Below, piece by piece: positions 32,681-36,036 of a stretch of 36,036 nucleotides of DNA. Position numbers and translations under genes: made by a program. The notes beneath the pieces are model-generated. The model did no database searches. It worked only from the letters and a program-made list of their open reading frames with translations, and was not told the origin of the DNA. Position 1 is the stretch's first letter. The number at the start of each line of letters is the position of its first letter. Source of the stretch: Deltaproteobacteria bacterium Ga0077539 (GTDB lineage Bacteria > Myxococcota_A > Polyangia > Polyangiales > Ga0077539). The stretch covers positions 1 to 36,036 of the forward strand of contig LNEO01000257.1 in the NCBI GenBank assembly GCA_001465015.1, in the 5' to 3' direction.

Positions 32681-34305
32681 CGGCAGCGCACGCGAGCGAC
32701 CGCGAGCCTTCGCGGACCGTCGGGTTGCGCACGATGCACGGCTTCGAGCCACGCGAGCACCGCGCCGTCCTCGGTCGGGGTCATCGCGACGTCGATCGCG
32801 TCGTCGAGCCGCGTGTGCGACCCCGCCGGAGCCTGCAAAACCCGCGGTCGATCGTGCCCCGCGCCCTCGGTGAAGAGCGCCGTCGTTCGTCGACCGTCCT
32901 CGAGCCCGACCAGAGCTCCGGCCACCAGGACGCGACCGCGATGCACCGACGCGAGCGGCTCCCAGCCCTGGCCGACGTCGAAGGGGTTCGCCCCGTCCCA
33001 TCGAGCGACGCGCAGGCGGACGGGGCGTCCGTCGGTCCCTCCTTCGCGAAAGATCAAAGACGCCCCGTCGTGCGAGACCTCTGGCGCCCACGCGCGTCCT
33101 TCGTACACGCGCTGCGGTCCCTCGACGGGCGACGGTCCCACGAAGCGTCGCACCGAGAGCGAGCGCCCGTCGGAGAAGACCGCCGCGAGCGCGTCGCCAC
33201 CGGCGATGCGACCGAGCCCCACGCGAAAGCGCCCGACCGCGTCAGGCGACTGCGCCTCGGTGAGCACCCAGGGAGCAGCGCGCAGCGCCCCCTCGTTGTC
33301 GAACGAGTACACGCGCTCGCGAATCGGACCAAACGCCCGCTCTTCACCGACGATCGTGGGCTCGCCGAGCACCACGGCGACGCCGCCGCGCCAGGCGACG
33401 GGGGCCGAATCGACGGTGTATCCGCGCGTTCCCTCGATCGAGCGCGTGGCGACGCGGACTTCTCCGCGCGAGTCGAGCACGGTGATCTTGAGGTCCTCGG
33501 ACGGGCGATGATTTCGTGTGTCCATCCGTGGGCTCGAGAGCACGTACAGCGCGCCGTCCGGACCGAGCGCGACGACCGCCCCGGGCTCGAAGCCTGGAGC
33601 TCGCGCGACCGTGACCGGTCGATCAGGCGACAGCGTTACGACTCGAGACTGCGCAAAGACGAGCCCCTCGCGGCCCGTCCCGGCGCGCGCCATCGTGACG
33701 AGCGCCACCGCGTCGCGCCCATGCGATGACAGCGTGATCTCGTGCGCGCGCAACGTCGCGTCGCGACCGCTCGCGGCCTCTTCGATCGAGATCTCTTCCA
33801 CGGCGTGGACCAGCGAACACTCGGTCGCGCCGCTCGAGGGCGGCTCGGGTCGCGGCGCTTGCTGCGGCGCCTGCGGTTCGGGCTGCGGCAGCGGTTGCAG
33901 AAGCGTCGGCGACACCTGTGGCTCTGCTGCGCGCACCGTGATTCGGGGCTCGATCACGGTCGAGTGCGCCGCGCGCTCGACGCGCTCTTCTGTCGCTCGC
34001 GCGACCTGCGTCGACGATGGGCTGCGCGCCTCCGATGGCTCGGCGCAGGGCCGCGCGCTGCGCTCTGGCGCCGTTGGCTGCGCGGTCGCTTCGGGCGCGC
34101 GCGGTTGGGCGGGCGCGACGGGCTCCTCTGCCCGCGCGGGCGCTGGTCGCCGCGGCCCTGGCGAAAACGTCACGCCTCTGAGCGCAGGAGGGCGCGGACC
34201 CGCGCGGTCGAGCTCGGACGTCGGCGTAAACGTGACCTGGGCGTGGCCAACGCGGGCGACGAGGGCCACACAGACCAGAGAAACCGCAGAGACAGCGCGA
34301 CGCAT
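32677..34305 (-). CDS. Exported Pro-rich protein with propeller-like C-terminus
   Basis: A 542-aa protein, start at ATG 34305 (MRRAVSAVSLVCVALVAR), giving a signal peptide cut after GHA. Other ATGs at 34320 and 34341 are possible but place charged residues before it. Residues about 25-160 are rich in Pro, Ala, Glu and Arg and look disordered. The rest is beta-rich with propeller-type repeats (GAVVALGPDGALYVLSS, VDSAPVAWRGGVAVVLGEP, WAPEVSHDGASLIFREG). There is no lipobox, so the protein should be periplasmic or secreted. Function unknown. Confidence 0.75.
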   Translation of the reverse strand: MRRAVSAVSLVCVALVARVGHAQVTFTPTSELDRAGPRPPALRGVTFSPGPRRPAPARAEEPVAPAQPRAPEATAQPTAPERSARPCAEPSEARSPSSTQVARATEERVERAAHSTVIEPRITVRAAEPQVSPTLLQPLPQPEPQAPQQAPRPEPPSSGATECSLVHAVEEISIEEAASGRDATLRAHEITLSSHGRDAVALVTMARAGTGREGLVFAQSRVVTLSPDRPVTVARAPGFEPGAVVALGPDGALYVLSSPRMDTRNHRPSEDLKITVLDSRGEVRVATRSIEGTRGYTVDSAPVAWRGGVAVVLGEPTIVGEERAFGPIRERVYSFDNEGALRAAPWVLTEAQSPDAVGRFRVGLGRIAGGDALAAVFSDGRSLSVRRFVGPSPVEGPQRVYEGRAWAPEVSHDGASLIFREGGTDGRPVRLRVARWDGANPFDVGQGWEPLASVHRGRVLVAGALVGLEDGRRTTALFTEGAGHDRPRVLQAPAGSHTRLDDAIDVAMTPTEDGAVLAWLEAVHRAQPDGPRRLAVARVRCR

Positions 34306-34397
34306 ACAATGAGTGTCCATGAAGGCAAATGTAGGTCGCAAGATTTCTGCACAGATTCACGGCTCGCCGAGCGGCTGAGGGAACATCGCGCTCGATC

Positions 34398-34401
34398 GGA
34401 G
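34398..34401 (+). promoter_or_regulatory. Ribosome-binding site deciding a TTG start
   Basis: GGAG lies seven bases before TTG 34409. This spacing is standard and supports the TTG as start of the Lys-rich propeller protein; no ATG or GTG suits the frame. Confidence 0.5.
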
Positions 34402-34408
34402 CCCTCCC

Positions 34409-35783
34409 TTGGTCACGACGAAGCGCACCGCAAAGAAAACAAGCACACCAAAACAAGTCACTCCGAAGAAGCCCGCGACCAAGAAGGCGGCGGCGAGACC
34501 GCCCGCGAAGCGCGCGGTGAAGAGCCCGGTGAAGCGCCCAGTGGTCGTCGCAAAGGCGCCGCCCCCTGCGACGCAGCCGGACACAACGGTGAAAAGTACG
34601 CTCAGCTCGCGAGGCTGTGGCTGGTCGAGACCGGCGTTCAGACCGTCGGCCTCTGGGTCAACGAGCACGTCTGGACGGGCAACGACAACGGCGAGTGCTT
34701 CAAGCTCGAGAAGGACACCGGCGCGATCGCGGGAAGCTGGCTGCTCCCGCGCGGCTGCGTCGCGGTCGTGAGCGATGACGCCTGGACCTACGCGGGCTGC
34801 GCGAACGGGTGTGTCTACGACCTGACAGGATCGACTGCCCAGGTGGCCTATCAGCTCGGCGGCGCGAACCATGATTGGCTCGAGGTCAACCAGGGCGTCT
34901 TGTGCGTCTCGGACGACAAGGGAACCGTGAGCGTCATCGACGTCGACGGCTCCATCCGTTGGCAGAAGAGCGACCGCAAGGCGCGCGAGGGATGGGTGCT
35001 GCGCACAGCGGCGGACGGGCTCTACCACGGCAGCCTCGTCGGGCTTCGCAAGTACGACTGGGGCGGCAAGCTCCCCTGTGGGCCGCGGACCCCGGCGATG
35101 TGCGCTTCGGCGTGATCGACGGCGACGAGGTGTTCGTGACTGCCGACTTCACTCGAAGCAGCGGCGAGACCAAGCTGGCGTGCATCGATCGCGCGACTGG
35201 CGCAGTCCGCTGGCGAGTCGTTCTGCACGCCGGGCAGCCCGACTTCGACTCGGGCGGCGCCGAGGCGTGCGCGGTCGTGAGGGACGCTCGTGGAGAGCGG
35301 CTGATTTACGCCGCTGTCGGCGGCTACGTCTTCTGCTTGGACGACCAAGGGGCGTATCGCTGGTACGCCCCGACCGATTGCGACGCGTTGTGCAACATGG
35401 TGGTGCGTGGCGATCGCCTCTTCTTCGCTTCGACCGAAGGTACGATCGGCGTGGCCGACGTGAGCGACGCGGCGCTCGCGAAGGTCGACGCCGGTCGATG
35501 GCCAGCCGTGAAGCCTCGCAAGCAAGCGCGGCTCACCGCCAAGAGCGCCGAATTGAAGCGCACCAGGCACGCGGGCAAGGGCGTGATCGTCGAGTGCGGC
35601 AAAGAGCGCTCGAAGCTGCGGGTGCGCGTCGTTTCGCCCGGATACAACAGCGAGTGGTTCTGCCAGTTTCCCCGGGATCTTCGCGAGGACGGCGCGCGAT
35701 ACGTGGTCGACGAGGTTCGCGAGGCCGCGCAGGGCGGGTTCTATCGCGCGCTCGGCGAGATCAAGCGACTGGATGACTCGTGA
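34409..35783 (+). pseudogene. Lys-rich-head PQQ-like propeller gene, two apparent frameshifts
   Basis: One gene is spread over three frames. Frame A (TTG 34409 onward) encodes a Lys/Pro/Ala head (KKPATKKAAARPPAKRAVKS), like histone H1 tails. Frame B (about 34590-35070) carries KYAQLARLWLVETGVQTVG and propeller blades (WTGNDNGECFKLEKDTG, YAGCANGCVYDLTG). Frame C (about 35075-35783) continues with DPGDVRFGVIDGDEVFV and CIDRATGAVRWRVVLH, and ends FYRALGEIKRL. Adding one A to AAAA at 34592-34595 gives VKKYAQL, and adding one C to CCCC at 35073-35076 gives GGKLPLWAADPGD. Together they restore a single 458-aa protein. Either both are sequencing errors or the gene is decaying. PQQ-like blades are inferred; no enzyme residues are seen. 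The conserved-looking C-terminal tail is not one I can name with confidence. Confidence 0.75.
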
Positions 35784-35892
35784 CTCATGGGCCGTGAAGC
35801 GAGCGCGTGGGGCGTGGGTTCGTTCGCAGCGCGTGCCGCGCTGGCGCGCCGCCCAAGTGAGGAGAACGACGTTGTGCACCGAGCCGCGGGGC

Positions 35893-36036
35893 GGCCCCAC
35901 CCGCGCTGCCGCGCGCGAGTGAGTGCAACGACAGTGGGCGCAGTGCTGAAGCCCCCACCCGCGCTGCCGCGCGCGAGCGAGTGCAACGACAGTGGGCGCA
36001 GTGCTGAAGCCCCCACCCGCGCTGCCGCGCGCCCCG
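35893..36036. repeat. Right copy of 58-bp repeat (about 2.4 units)
   Basis: A tandem array with period 58: GTGCAACGACAGTGGGCGCA starts at 35923 and again at 35981, and the array runs into the window edge as a partial third unit. Units differ by an occasional base. The last 86 bases are inverted against 39-124. Nothing else is seen between the propeller gene stop at 35783 and the array. Confidence 0.85.

Noticed and set aside
39..36036. Composite transposon or integrated element bounded by terminal inverted repeats
   Set aside because: No transposase, integrase, resolvase or replication gene lies inside, and the gene content looks chromosomal.

Overview
The window is GC-rich DNA with strong third-position G/C, almost certainly from a myxobacterium-like member of the Myxococcota (Polyangia type). 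That placement is an inference. It rests on an IgGFc-binding-type lipoprotein, Cys-rich lipoproteins with 'NCGxCGxxC' repeats and FG-GAP or propeller domains, a eukaryotic-type Ser/Thr kinase with TPRs, and many lipobox signal peptides. I see no phage, plasmid, transposase, integrase or CRISPR genes.

Layout. Both ends carry the same 58-bp GC-rich repeat in opposite orientations (39-124 and about 35893-36036), so the window is probably a contig that stops at a dispersed repeat. Left end (242-2640): an unrecognised 479-aa gene followed by decayed, internally deleted copies of itself, and a small antisense membrane protein. 2691-2777 is tRNA-Ser(GCT) with its own promoter. 2854-7057 holds a CYTH triphosphate-tunnel enzyme fused to a TerB-like domain, a LamB-type porin and an unknown glycine-rich membrane protein. 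7160-11428 is a tight operon of a Ser/Thr kinase with TolB-like and TPR regions, an AI-2E-family permease and an alpha/beta hydrolase. 11576-13576 is a secreted GH13 alpha-amylase lipoprotein that could feed the porin with maltodextrins.

13600-23875 is a mix of surface lipoproteins (FG-GAP/TIG, IgGFc-binding, NHL-like propeller), an SGNH-like hydrolase, a PLD-type cardiolipin synthase, a SpoU RNA methyltransferase and a two-domain dCTP deaminase. 23905-28952 holds four genes of unknown or weakly known role, among them a lipoprotein with a long DTGV hexapeptide repeat. 29027-31842 is an aminotransferase plus a PaaZ/BoxD-like aldehyde dehydrogenase, probably an operon for aromatic or amino-acid catabolism. 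32092-34305 holds a cytochrome-like lipoprotein and an exported beta-rich protein. 34409-35783 is a propeller gene with a histone-H1-like Lys-rich head, broken by two single-base deletions in homopolymers.

No single dramatic new system stands out. The best leads are the kinase-permease-hydrolase operon, the CYTH-TerB fusion, the Lys-tailed propeller gene with its two repairable frameshifts, the decaying tandem gene family at the left end, and the inverted terminal repeats.
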